54,751 nucleotides of DNA. Source: DASVTR01 sp033855775 (lineage in GTDB: Bacteria; Acidobacteriota; Blastocatellia; Pyrinomonadales; Pyrinomonadaceae). Of the stretch, positions 6,212 to 15,182 are shown piece after piece (positions within the stretch are counted from its first letter, which is position 1; each line of letters begins with the position of its first letter). The notes beneath the pieces were generated by a model that was given only the letters and a program-made list of their open reading frames with translations, had not been told where the DNA came from and did no database searches. The stretch is taken from assembly GCA_033855775.1 (NCBI GenBank), contig JAWVFT010000041.1, positions 1 through 54,751 on the forward strand. Reading direction: 5' to 3'. A program made the position numbers and the translations under genes.

Positions 6212-8128
6212 ATGCAAAATAGCCAGCGTTTCATTCTTGCCATTGTCATCTCGCTCGCCATTCTCATCGGCTGGAACGTTCTCTTCCCGACGAAGATTCA
6301 ACCGACCAATAACGCCAATGCGAACGCCAACGCGAACACGAGCGCGAATACTAACGCAGCGCAGCCGGCGGCCAACGGCTCTGCATCGCAAACGCCGCAG
6401 TCCGCCAATGCTCCCGGCCAGCCCGCAGCCGCGCCCGCAGCTTCCGTTCCCGACACGACGCCGCAGCGGAAAGTGAACATCAACACGCCGCTCTACTCCG
6501 TCACGCTCGACTCGCGCGGCGCGATGGCCACCAGTTGGATTCTCAAGAAGAATTTCGACCCGCGCAGCGGCGCCGTCCACGACATCTACTCCTCCGGCGT
6601 TGACCAGAATAAAAAGCATCTGCCGCTTCAACTCATCTCGCAAAAAGGTCTTGAGATGAACGAAGCCCCGCTGCGTCTCGTCACCGGCGACCAGGCGATG
6701 GACGCCGCGCTCTCCAACAGAAACTACGCCATCAACGGCATCGCAGACCAGGGCAATGAAGTCAATTTAGACCTTCAAGCCGGACAGACGCAGACGCTTG
6801 AGTTCACGATGCGCGACGACGCGACCGGCCTCGCCGTCTCCAAGACCATCACCTTCAACGCCGACCGCTACACAGCCGAAATCAAAGTCAATCTCAAGCA
6901 GCGAGAGCAGACCGTCCCGCAAGCCAAGCTCTCCATCGGCCCCAACATCGGCGATCAGGGCATCACGCATTTCACCTTCTACTCCGTCGCTCCCGAAGGC
7001 ATCGCCGCCGTCGGCAGCGAGAAAGTCTCCGTCTCGCGCGTTCACTCTTCGTCCATCAACGACCGCACGGAAAACCCCGCGCGCGAAGCCATCGGCGGCC
7101 CCGTCGATTGGGCGGGCGTCGGCGATACTTACTTTGCGATGGTCGCCGTCCCGCAGAAGCGCGCCGAAGGGCTTGAATATCGCACCTCCAAGTATGAACA
7201 GCCCATCGCCAATAGCCAGAACAAAGAGGCCCGATACTTAATCACGGCCTACGTTCCCATCTCGACCGACAACGCTCCGCTGCTGCTCTACACAGGCCCC
7301 AAAGACCATTACCTGCTGGACACCACGAGCGGCGAAGTCAGTCAATTCGCAGGTCGCACGGTTGACCTCGAAGGGCTCATCGACTACGGCTTTCTCAGCA
7401 CGCTCTCGCGCCCGCTGGCGATGCCGATTCTCTGGTCAATCAAGCACCTGCGCAACCTGACGAGCAGCTACGGCATCGCCATCATCCTCTTCACAATCTT
7501 TATCTACTCGCTCTTCTTCCCGCTCAAGTGGCGCTCTTCGAAAGCCATGAAGAAGGCGCAGAAACTCGCGCCGCGCATGAAGGAGATACAGGAGAAAATC
7601 AAGTCGCATCAATCGAAGGGAGCTAAGGCCAACGACGCGCAATTGAAAGAATTGCAGATGGAGCAACTGCGTTTGATGAAGGAAGGAAACCCGCTCGGCG
7701 GCTGTCTTCCGCTCCTTATTCAAATGCCCTTTCTCTTCGCGCTCTACAGGGCCATCACCATCTCGCTCGACTTTCGTCAAGCCTCTTTTCTTTGGCTGCC
7801 GGACCTTTCAAGCGGCGACCCTTTTCACATACTGGAAATCGCCATGGCCGGTTCGATGATGGTCTTGCAACTCATCACGCCCGCGCCTTCAGCCGACCCC
7901 GTGCAGCGCAAGATGATGGCCATCGGCATGCCGCTCTTCATGCTCTACATGCTGTGGGGCGCGCCCTCCGGCTTGCTCCTCTACTGGTTGGTCGGCAACC
8001 TCGTCGGCTTCAGCCAGCAGTACATCATCAACTATCTAACCAAGTCGTCGGACGACCCTGAGCCGCCCGGCGAGAAGAACGCCGGAATGCATCCGACCAA
8101 GAAACTCAAACCGGCCCGCGCCTCTTAA
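6212..8128 (+). CDS. yidC: Membrane protein insertase YidC
   Basis: Encodes 638 residues. An N-terminal membrane segment (RFILAIVISLAILIGWNVLF) is followed by a low-complexity Asn/Ala linker at about residues 30-75, then the periplasmic beta-domain, and a C-terminal five-helix 60K core that begins near SSYGIAIILFTIFIYSLFFP. The cytoplasmic hairpin (KKAQKLAPRMKEIQEKI) and NPLGGCLPLLIQMPFLFALY are typical. It inserts membrane proteins alone or with Sec. The large periplasmic domain shows the Gram-negative type. No strong ribosome binding site is visible. Its last base overlaps an in-frame ATG. Confidence 0.97.
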   Translation: MQNSQRFILAIVISLAILIGWNVLFPTKIQPTNNANANANANTSANTNAAQPAANGSASQTPQSANAPGQPAAAPAASVPDTTPQRKVNINTPLYSVTLDSRGAMATSWILKKNFDPRSGAVHDIYSSGVDQNKKHLPLQLISQKGLEMNEAPLRLVTGDQAMDAALSNRNYAINGIADQGNEVNLDLQAGQTQTLEFTMRDDATGLAVSKTITFNADRYTAEIKVNLKQREQTVPQAKLSIGPNIGDQGITHFTFYSVAPEGIAAVGSEKVSVSRVHSSSINDRTENPAREAIGGPVDWAGVGDTYFAMVAVPQKRAEGLEYRTSKYEQPIANSQNKEARYLITAYVPISTDNAPLLLYTGPKDHYLLDTTSGEVSQFAGRTVDLEGLIDYGFLSTLSRPLAMPILWSIKHLRNLTSSYGIAIILFTIFIYSLFFPLKWRSSKAMKKAQKLAPRMKEIQEKIKSHQSKGAKANDAQLKELQMEQLRLMKEGNPLGGCLPLLIQMPFLFALYRAITISLDFRQASFLWLPDLSSGDPFHILEIAMAGSMMVLQLITPAPSADPVQRKMMAIGMPLFMLYMLWGAPSGLLLYWLVGNLVGFSQQYIINYLTKSSDDPEPPGEKNAGMHPTKKLKPARAS

Positions 8129-8193
8129 TGCTTGAAGCGCGGCGGCCAATTGATTCGCTTTCCAGCGTAGACGAAAGATACCAAAGGATTGCT

Positions 8194-8646
8194 ATGAACG
8201 AGACATGCACGCAAGCGCAACAATTTTTGAACGATGTCTTCGCGGGCATCGGTTGTGAGTTTCAAGTCGGCGTCGAAGAGTCCGACGCAGGGTGTCTCTT
8301 GAACATAGACGGCCCCGATAATTCGCTGCTTCTCAACGAAGGCGGAGAGTTGCTCGAAGCCCTTCAACATCTCGTTAATCAAGCCTTCGGTCGCGCGCTG
8401 CCCAAAGGCCAGCGCATCGTCTGCGACGTGGAAGACTTTCGCGCCACACGCGACGCCGAACTACGCGCCATGGCCCGCCACGCCGCCGAGCGTGTTCGCT
8501 CAACCGGAACGCCCTTCACCTTCGGACCGATGGACGCCAGCGAACGCCGCGTCATCCATCTCTTCCTCGCAGAAGAAAGCGACCTCCATACGGAGTCCGT
8601 CGGCGACGGCGCTGCTCGCCGCTTGAAAGTAACCGTCAAGCGTTAG
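8194..8646 (+). CDS. jag: Jag/KhpB-like RNA-binding protein (R3H domain)
   Basis: Encodes about 150 residues. The ATG at 8194 has AAAGGA five bases upstream and is preferred; an in-frame ATG overlapping the yidC stop lies at 8128. The N-terminal half fits a divergent KH domain (LLNEGGELLEALQHLVNQAF). The C-terminal half fits an R3H domain (ELRAMARHAAERV, then FGPMDASERRVIHLFLAE), with the R-x3-H spacing visible. The family binds RNA and affects cell-wall and division functions in other bacteria. The place after yidC is conserved. Confidence 0.88.
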   Translation: MNETCTQAQQFLNDVFAGIGCEFQVGVEESDAGCLLNIDGPDNSLLLNEGGELLEALQHLVNQAFGRALPKGQRIVCDVEDFRATRDAELRAMARHAAERVRSTGTPFTFGPMDASERRVIHLFLAEESDLHTESVGDGAARRLKVTVKR

Positions 8647-8712
8647 AGCAAAAGCTTTCCCCCGCCATGAACCCGCGCGGCCAGTGTTCCCCACGCGCCT
8701 CTTTCAAAGATA

Positions 8713-10071
8713 GTGCATACAGTGGACACCATCGCTGCTCTTTCAACTCCGCCGGGACGCAGCGGCATCGGTGTCATTCGCTTAAGCGGCCCACAGTCGC
8801 TTGAGCTTGCGCGCCGTCTCATGCGCGACCCACAGTTCACGCCGGAGCCGAACCAGGTCGTCCTCAAATCCCTTCACGATTTAGCATCAGGCGAACTCCT
8901 GGACCGCGCCCTCGTCACCTACTTCAAAGCCCCGCACTCTTTCACCGGCGAAGATGTCGTAGAGCTAAGCTGTCATGGCTCGCCCGTCTTGCTCAGACAA
9001 CTGCTTGACCTCATCCTAAGCCTCGATGCGCGCCCCGCCGGGCCGGGCGAGTTTACCTTGCGCGCTCTCTCCAATGGACGCCTCAACCTCAGTCAGGCCG
9101 AAGCCGTGCGCGACCTCATCAACGCCCAAACCGGCGCCGCCGCCCGCCAGGCCGCACGCCAAATGAACGGTGAGCTATCAACCTTTCTTCAGCCGGTCAA
9201 GGAAGCCCTGCTCGACATCATCGTTCCGCTGGAATCCTCGCTCGAATTTGTCGAAGACGACCTGCCCGACCTTGCCCTCGACCAACTCACGGCGAAACTC
9301 TCCGACCTCATCGCCCGCGTCGAAAAACTCGCCGCCACTTTTCACTCCGGGCGACTCCTGCGCGACGGCTTGAAAGTCACTCTGGTGGGTCGCCCGAATG
9401 TCGGTAAGTCTAGTCTTTTCAATAGTTTACTTGTCTCGGATAGAGCCATCGTGACAGATGTTCCCGGAACCACACGTGATACTTTGAGTGAGGTTATCAA
9501 CGTTTCCGGGATTCCCGTTCAACTGACAGACACAGCCGGAGTTCGTCCTTCATCAGACCAAATTGAGGCTCTCGGCGTCGAGCGCTCTCGCCGGTCTATG
9601 GCGGACGCTGACATCCTCGTCGTCGTCTTTGATAACTCCCGGTCCTTGACGCCGGAAGTTGTTGAAGTGCTGGCCGAAGTCTCCGATAGCCTCTTCCTCA
9701 TCGTTCACAACAAAAGCGACCTGCCTCCTGCCGAGCGCAGTGTCGGTAGTCAATCCATCGCAGGCATCCACGTCTCCGCGAAAACCGGCGCGGGACTTAA
9801 AGACCTGTCTGCTGCTATAATCGCTCCATTCGCCGAACGTGATTCACATGACACCGGATTGCTCATCACGGACGCGCGCCATCACGACTTGCTCCGGCGC
9901 ACTCAAAGCGCATTGACGGCGGCCCTTGAATCGCTCTCCCACCGTTTGAGCGAAGAATTGATACTCGTCGGCCTTTATGACGCGCTGCGTTATCTAGGCG
10001 AAATTACAGGCGAGACGACGCCCGACGATGTTCTATCGCAGATTTTTATGACCTTTTGTATCGGAAAATAG
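8713..10071 (+). CDS. mnmE: tRNA modification GTPase MnmE
   Basis: Encodes 452 residues from a GTG at 8713 (a second GTG is at 8722). The N-terminal formyl-THF domain begins DTIAALSTPPGRSGIGVIR. The G domain has P-loop GRPNVGKSS, switch region TTRDT, DTAGVR and NKSD. The protein ends in CIGK, the conserved C-terminal cysteine motif. With MnmG it makes the cmnm5 group at U34 of tRNAs. mnmG starts 2 bp downstream, so the partners are co-expressed. Confidence 0.97.
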   Translation: MHTVDTIAALSTPPGRSGIGVIRLSGPQSLELARRLMRDPQFTPEPNQVVLKSLHDLASGELLDRALVTYFKAPHSFTGEDVVELSCHGSPVLLRQLLDLILSLDARPAGPGEFTLRALSNGRLNLSQAEAVRDLINAQTGAAARQAARQMNGELSTFLQPVKEALLDIIVPLESSLEFVEDDLPDLALDQLTAKLSDLIARVEKLAATFHSGRLLRDGLKVTLVGRPNVGKSSLFNSLLVSDRAIVTDVPGTTRDTLSEVINVSGIPVQLTDTAGVRPSSDQIEALGVERSRRSMADADILVVVFDNSRSLTPEVVEVLAEVSDSLFLIVHNKSDLPPAERSVGSQSIAGIHVSAKTGAGLKDLSAAIIAPFAERDSHDTGLLITDARHHDLLRRTQSALTAALESLSHRLSEELILVGLYDALRYLGEITGETTPDDVLSQIFMTFCIGK

Positions 10072-10073
10072 CC

Positions 10074-11954
10074 ATGAGTTTTGACGAAGCCTTTGATGTC
10101 ATCGTTATCGGCGCCGGACATGCCGGATGTGAGGCCGCTTCGGCTGCCGCGCGTCTGGGCGCGCAAACCGCTCTGGTCACGCTCAATCTGGATTTAATCG
10201 GCCAGATGTCCTGTAATCCTGCCATCGGCGGGATTGCCAAAGGCCACCTCGTGCGTGAAATGGATGCCTTGGGCGGAATTATGGGGCGAGTCATTGACCG
10301 CACGGGCATACAGTTTCGCCTGCTGAATCGCTCGCGCGGGCCTGCCGTCCAGTCGCCACGCGCTCAGGCCGACCGCTCGCTTTACCGCACGGAAATGCGC
10401 CGCACCCTAGAAGCCACGCCAAATTTACACCTGCGGCAGGGCTTGGTTGTTGACCTGATAGTTCATAACGGGCAGATTCAGGGCGTTGAATTGCAGGATA
10501 CCAGACAATTACGCGCTCAAGCCGTAGTCGTCGCGACCGGAACCTTTCTCAATGGCTTAATCCACGCTGGTCGTCGCAGCTTCTCCGCCGGAAGAGCGGG
10601 CGAGCCTGCTTCTATCGAACTGGCCGAAGCCCTGAAGCGGCTCGGCTTCCCCGTCGGACGTTTGAAAACAGGAACGCCGCCGCGTCTCGACGGTCGGACA
10701 ATCGACTGGGATGCCTTTGTGCCGCAACCCGCTGATGAGCGGCCCGTGCCTTTCTCTTTCGCCACCGACCGCATCGAGCAACCCCAGATAAACTGCTTTA
10801 TTGGTTACACGACCCACGATGTTCACGAAGCCATCAGGGCTAATCTACATGAATCGCCACTCTATTCCGGGAAAATTAAGGGCATCGGCCCGCGCTATTG
10901 TCCTTCCATCGAAGACAAAGTAGTCAAATTTGCCGACAAAGACCGTCACCAGCTTTTCCTTGAGCCGGAAGGACACCAGACGAACGAAGTCTACCTGAAC
11001 GGTTTTTCCACTTCCCTTCCGGCTGAGCTTCAACAAGAACTCGTGCGAATGATTCCCGGCCTCGAATCGGCGCGCATCATTCGTCCCGGCTACGCGATTG
11101 AGTATGACTATGTAGACCCGCGTGAATTGACCCCTTTTCTCCAAACAGCGAGAATCAAAGGGCTTTTCCATGCAGGACAGATTAACGGAACAACCGGTTA
11201 CGAGGAGGCCGGTTGCCAGGGATTGCTTGCCGGCATCAATGCTGCGCTATTCGTTCAGAAGCGCGAGGGCTTCAGACTTAGACGAGACGAATCCTATATC
11301 GGCGTTTTGATTGACGATTTAATCACGCAGGGTGTGGATGAGCCGTACCGCATCTTTACCTCAAGGGCTGAATACAGGCTTGCCCTGCGCTATGACAACG
11401 CCGATGAGAGGCTTGAGCCTTACGGCAGGGATTTAGGGTTAGTGGGCGATTCTGATTGGGATCGCTTTAACCGGCGTCGTGACCGTCTGACGCGCCTTAA
11501 AACCATTCTTGATTCGTTTCGCCTCAAACGTTCCGATCCTGCTTATTCATCCGTCGCCCGAATTGTCGGCGCCGATTTGGGTGATTCGCTCTCTCTTTCA
11601 CAACTCGCCCAACGCCCGAACGTTCGCCCCGACCTGATTAGGCAACTCTTGCCCGCAAATTTGCTAACTGAAACCACTCTCTCCGACCTTGAATCTGCGC
11701 TTGCCGATTCGCTTTATAGCGGCTACATCGAAGCGCAGCGTAATACTTTTAACCGTTTACAGCACCATGATGCTCTTGTGATTCCTTTTAGCTTTGACTA
11801 CAAAATTATTAACGGCCTATCTCACGAGATGCTCGAACGCCTTGAGCGAGCCCGCCCACAGACTTTTGGTCAGGCGCGACGTATCCCCGGCTTGACCCCT
11901 GTGGCCCTCTCTACCCTTCTAGTTCATCTTAATTTGCAGAAGCACGCGGCTTAA
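10074..11954 (+). CDS. mnmG: tRNA uridine-5-carboxymethylaminomethyl enzyme MnmG
   Basis: Encodes 626 residues. The N-terminal dinucleotide motif is VIVIGAGHAGCEAASAAAR. Other family motifs are MSCNPAIGGIAKGHLVREMD, RLKTGTPPRLDGRTID and GQINGTTGYEEAGCQG. The C-terminal helical domain contacts MnmE. The ATG at 10074 is preferred over an in-frame TTG at 10056 inside the mnmE end. In most bacteria rsmG follows; here a non-coding gap with a parS-like dyad and parA follow instead. Confidence 0.97.
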   Translation: MSFDEAFDVIVIGAGHAGCEAASAAARLGAQTALVTLNLDLIGQMSCNPAIGGIAKGHLVREMDALGGIMGRVIDRTGIQFRLLNRSRGPAVQSPRAQADRSLYRTEMRRTLEATPNLHLRQGLVVDLIVHNGQIQGVELQDTRQLRAQAVVVATGTFLNGLIHAGRRSFSAGRAGEPASIELAEALKRLGFPVGRLKTGTPPRLDGRTIDWDAFVPQPADERPVPFSFATDRIEQPQINCFIGYTTHDVHEAIRANLHESPLYSGKIKGIGPRYCPSIEDKVVKFADKDRHQLFLEPEGHQTNEVYLNGFSTSLPAELQQELVRMIPGLESARIIRPGYAIEYDYVDPRELTPFLQTARIKGLFHAGQINGTTGYEEAGCQGLLAGINAALFVQKREGFRLRRDESYIGVLIDDLITQGVDEPYRIFTSRAEYRLALRYDNADERLEPYGRDLGLVGDSDWDRFNRRRDRLTRLKTILDSFRLKRSDPAYSSVARIVGADLGDSLSLSQLAQRPNVRPDLIRQLLPANLLTETTLSDLESALADSLYSGYIEAQRNTFNRLQHHDALVIPFSFDYKIINGLSHEMLERLERARPQTFGQARRIPGLTPVALSTLLVHLNLQKHAA

Positions 11955-11966
11955 CGTTACCAGCCA

Positions 11967-12008
11967 TGTTTCACGTGTCCCCTTCGATAAGACGGGACAC
12001 GTGAAACC
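11967..12008. promoter_or_regulatory. parS-like inverted repeat, possible terminator
   Basis: GTTTCACGTGTCCC (11968-11981) is matched by GGGACACGTGAAAC (11994-12007) over a 12-nt loop. Each arm starts with TTTCACGTG, the half of the parS consensus TGTTTCACGTGAAACA, but then diverges to CCC. A short T-run (CCTTTTAGG) follows, so it could also terminate mnmG. The position just upstream of parAB favours a ParB-binding role. Confidence 0.6.
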
Positions 12009-12143
12009 TTTTAGGGTAAAAACTGCAAAAACCAACTGGTCGGACGCAAAAAGCCCTTCCTAAACGCGAAAAAAGTGGCACAGGATGACGGATTGTGTTA
12101 GTTTACGGCTGCTCAAAAACTGTAACCGCAAGATTCGCGTGTG

Positions 12144-12965
12144 ATGGCCAAAACAATCGCAATCGCAAATCAAAAGGGTGGAGTCGGCAAAACCACGACT
12201 GCCGTCAACTTGGCCGCCGCGTTGGCAGTCTCGGAAATGCGTGTGTTGTTGGTTGACGCTGATCCTCAGGCGAACGCTACTTCAGGAGTCGGCATTCAAC
12301 GTGGGAGCTTTCGCCGCAGCCTTTATCATGCTCTGGTTCTAGATGAATCGCCTCTCAACATTATCCAATCGACGGAAATCCCTTTTTTGAAGGTGCTACC
12401 GGCGGACAGAAATTTAACCGGGGCTGAATTGGAGTTGGTTGATGTCGAAAAGCGCGAATACGTTTTAAAAGAAGCCTTGAAAAGCGTCGAGAGCGATTAT
12501 GATTTCGTTATTATCGACTGCCCTCCTTCGCTCGGCCTCTTAACTCTCAATGCCTTGACTGCCGCAGACTCCTTGCTCGTCCCTATTCAATGTGAATATT
12601 TTGCCCTTGAGGGCGTCACAGAACTTTTTGATACGCTGGCCCGAATCAGGCGCGCATTAAATCCGGGACTCACTATCGAAGGCCTTTTATTAACAATGTA
12701 TGATGAGCGCACTAATCTTTCAGCCGCTGTAGCTGCTGATTTAAGGGATTTTTATGGGCGACAAGTTCTGGAAACTCTGATTCCACGAAACGTTCGTCTC
12801 GCAGAGGCTCCAAGCTATGGCAAACCAATTATTCTTTATGACGCACGGTCACGTGGTGCTGAAAGCTATCTTCAGCTAGCAAAGGAGGTTATAGCTCATG
12901 ACAAGAAGAGTGCTAGGCCGGGGATTGAGCGCGCTGCTGTCGGATACAGCGGCGACGAGCAGTGA
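12144..12965 (+). CDS. parA: Chromosome partitioning ATPase ParA/Soj
   Basis: Encodes 273 residues. The deviant Walker A is KGGVGKTTTAVNLAAAL, Walker A' is LLVDADPQANAT, and Walker B is FVIIDCPPSLGLLTLNAL. It forms nucleoid-bound dimers and moves ParB-parS complexes. GTG-ATG at 12141-12146 gives two possible starts; ATG at 12144 is preferred. The C-terminus overlaps parB by 68 bp in another frame, an unusually long overlap. Confidence 0.96.
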   Translation: MAKTIAIANQKGGVGKTTTAVNLAAALAVSEMRVLLVDADPQANATSGVGIQRGSFRRSLYHALVLDESPLNIIQSTEIPFLKVLPADRNLTGAELELVDVEKREYVLKEALKSVESDYDFVIIDCPPSLGLLTLNALTAADSLLVPIQCEYFALEGVTELFDTLARIRRALNPGLTIEGLLLTMYDERTNLSAAVAADLRDFYGRQVLETLIPRNVRLAEAPSYGKPIILYDARSRGAESYLQLAKEVIAHDKKSARPGIERAAVGYSGDEQ

Positions 12966-13779
12966 AGAACTACTCGAAGTAGACATAGACCTCATTGAGC
13001 CTAATAGTGCACAGCCGCGCACAAATTTTAACGAGGAGCGTCTTAACGACTTAGCACAATCTATTCGCTCGAATGGCATTGTCCAACCCCTGTTGGTTCG
13101 CAGGCGAGGCGCACGCTATCAATTAGTTGCAGGAGAACGCCGGTGGCGTGCTGCACAGCGCGCCGGTCTCCAACGTGTGCCTGCTGTCGTGCGTGATATT
13201 CCAGACGATAAATTGTTAGAGCTGGCTTTAATCGAGAATATACAGCGTCAGGAGTTAAATGCTATCGAGGAAGCCCACGCCTACAAGAGACTTATTGAAA
13301 CCCTCGGCTTAACTCAGGAAACTGTGGCTCAGCGGGTAGGCCGTGACCGCTCTTTCGTGACAAATTATCTGCGGTTGTTAAGGCTTCCTGAAGACATTCA
13401 GCAGATGGTCGAGGAAGATAAGCTTACTATGGGCCATGCCAGAGCTTTGTTAGGCATTGACGATGCTGAGGCTCAACGTCGCGTCGCCCAGAATATTATC
13501 GAGCAAACTCTCTCCGTTCGTGAAACAGAGCGCGCCATCAAGCGAATCATAGCTGGAGCGACACCTGCCGCTGCAACGCAACCACTCCCGGCAAGAGATG
13601 ATGCAAATATTCGTGCTGCTGAAAATAAGTTGCGGCGGCGACTGGGAACACAAGTTCGCGTCATGCCAAGTCTGACAGGCGAGGGAGGAAAGATTGAGAT
13701 TGAATATTATAACGAGACTGACTTGGATCGTGTGTATCAGCTTTTGATTGGAACTCAGAATCCTACCCCTTTGGCTTAA
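12898..13779 (+). CDS. parB: Chromosome partitioning protein ParB/Spo0J
   Basis: Encodes 293 residues starting MTRRVLGRGLSALL, the usual N-terminus. The CTP-binding and sliding-clamp motifs are seen as QPRTNF, LVAGERRWRAAQRAGL and ENIQRQELNAIEEA. The helix-turn-helix lies at about residues 135-160 (TQETVAQRVGRDRSFVTNYL). The C-terminal dimerisation part ends in EIEYYNETDLDRVYQLL. A strong AAAGGAGG lies inside the parA end before the ATG. Candidate target sites are at 11967-12008. Confidence 0.96.
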   Translation: MTRRVLGRGLSALLSDTAATSSEELLEVDIDLIEPNSAQPRTNFNEERLNDLAQSIRSNGIVQPLLVRRRGARYQLVAGERRWRAAQRAGLQRVPAVVRDIPDDKLLELALIENIQRQELNAIEEAHAYKRLIETLGLTQETVAQRVGRDRSFVTNYLRLLRLPEDIQQMVEEDKLTMGHARALLGIDDAEAQRRVAQNIIEQTLSVRETERAIKRIIAGATPAAATQPLPARDDANIRAAENKLRRRLGTQVRVMPSLTGEGGKIEIEYYNETDLDRVYQLLIGTQNPTPLA

Positions 13780-13925
13780 CATTTGTTATTAAAGTCTCCG
13801 GCGAAAAATTGTTAAGACTCCTGGATATTGCTTGAGTTTTATCTAAATCAAGTAAAATTCCAATCGGCCATGTTCACTTGTAAAATCAAGTTAACGCAGA
13901 AAGGTCGTTTTGGTAAAAAGGTAAA

Positions 13926-14948
13926 ATGAAGAAGAGATTAACAGAGATGGTTTCCTGTGCTGGTTGAGTGGCGAAACTCGCGCCGCGCGATCTAGCCCAA
14001 GTTTTGGGCTCACTTCCAGCACAGCCCTTCAATGCAGACGTTTTAGTCGGCTATGATATGGCTGACGACGCCGGAGTGTTTCGTTTGAGGGATGACGTTG
14101 CATTAGTGCAAACAGTTGATTTCTTTACTCCTGTCGCAGATGACCCCGAAGTTTATGGCCGCATCGCAGCTATCAACGCCCTCAATGACGTATATGCAAT
14201 GGGCGGCAAGCCGCTTTCATCTCTGGCCATTGTGTGTTACCCGCAAAAGGAAGACCTTGACGTGCTCGGCCAAATTTTGCGTGGCGGGCAAGCCGCGATG
14301 AATGAGGCGGGCGTGATAGTGTTGGGCGGACATTCAATTGATGATGCAGAAATTAAATTCGGCTACGCGGTGACAGGGATAGTTGATCCTCAAAAAGTCA
14401 TCACAAATGCAGGCGCGCGGCCAAACGATCTGTTGCTTTTGACTAAGCCAATCGGGACAGGCGCAATCAGCACGGGAATCAAACGCGGGGTGGCGAGTGA
14501 GCGAGCGATAAACGCTGCGATGAAGGCTATGACGACTTCAGCCGCAGGCCCCGCTGCGGAGATGCAGCGGCTGAGAGCGCATGCCTGCACGGATGTGACA
14601 GGCTTTGGGCTGCTCGGCCACGCCTACGAGATGGCGCGGGCCAGTAAGGTTTGTTTGAGCATTGAGTCTGAACGTGTTCCTTTGTTGCCGGATGTTTTGT
14701 CTTTAATCTCGCAGGGAATGCTGACGCGTGGCGATAAGAACAACAGAGAGTATGTGGGTGAAACCATCAAGATTGAGGCGCGCGTCTCGCGTGAGATGCA
14801 GAGCGCGCTTTACGACCCGCAAACTGCGGGCGGCCTTTTAATAAGCTGCGAACGCGCGAAGGCTGAAGAGTTGTTAATTCGCATTGAGGGCGCGAGCATC
14901 ATCGGTGAAGTGTTGCCGTTTACAGACTATCTGATAAGAGTGAGTTAG
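13926..14948 (+). CDS. selD: Selenide, water dikinase SelD (selenocysteine-containing)
   Basis: The real start is the ATG at 13926. Codons 1-13 read MKKRLTEMVSCAG; codon 14 is TGA (13965-13967), and the frame continues as VAKLAPRDLAQ. This is exactly the CxG-[C/U]-xxK active site, where many SelD proteins have selenocysteine. Annotation tools that read TGA as stop start at the GTG at 13968 and lose the catalytic residue. The rest matches SelD: DMADDAGVFRL, GGKPLSSLAIV, GGHSIDD and TDVTGFGLLGH. It makes selenophosphate for Sec-tRNA and selenouridine. Length is 340 residues. AAAAGG lies upstream of the ATG. Confidence 0.93.
13965..14010 (+). promoter_or_regulatory. Bacterial SECIS-like element after the selD UGA
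   Basis: After the TGA (13965-13967) a hairpin AGCCCAA (13994-14000), GTT loop, TTGGGCT (14004-14010) lies within the coding sequence. The loop begins 33 nt after the UGA and starts with G, which fits the described bacterial SECIS rule (loop roughly 16-37 nt downstream, G in the first two loop positions). It would bind SelB. Confidence 0.7.
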
Positions 14949-15154
14949 AAATCTGGCGAGGCTTGATGCCTCAAGCGTTCTATCTCCGTTTGGTTTTGAA
15001 CAGCGTAACCAGATTCCTCCAAAAAATCTTCTGCCATGTTTGGGTGATGAGCGCTCCAATTGAGCGCGCCTTGACGGCTTGTGAAAGTGCGTGCTAGACT
15101 CGCAAGCTTTTGATACGAGCGCATTTCCCTAATATACAAGTCAAGGCATGACAT
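14945..15154 (-). CDS. Possible small unknown protein
   Basis: An open frame of 69 residues fills the selD-atpF' gap on the opposite strand. It has ordinary composition (SLARTFTSRQGALNWS, then DFLEESGYAV), but no ribosome binding site is visible upstream of its ATG. It converges with selD and overlaps its last bases. No family is recognised. If it is not real, the 234-bp gap has no other recognised gene. Confidence 0.25.
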   Translation of the reverse strand: MSCLDLYIREMRSYQKLASLARTFTSRQGALNWSAHHPNMAEDFLEESGYAVQNQTEIERLRHQASPDF

Positions 15155-15182
15155 CTCGGACGGAGAATGTCCTGAGGGTAAT

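Noticed and set aside
13965..13967. Nonsense mutation breaking selD
   Set aside because: The TGA sits exactly at the catalytic Cys/Sec position, both flanks match SelD and a SECIS-like hairpin follows, so it is better read as selenocysteine.
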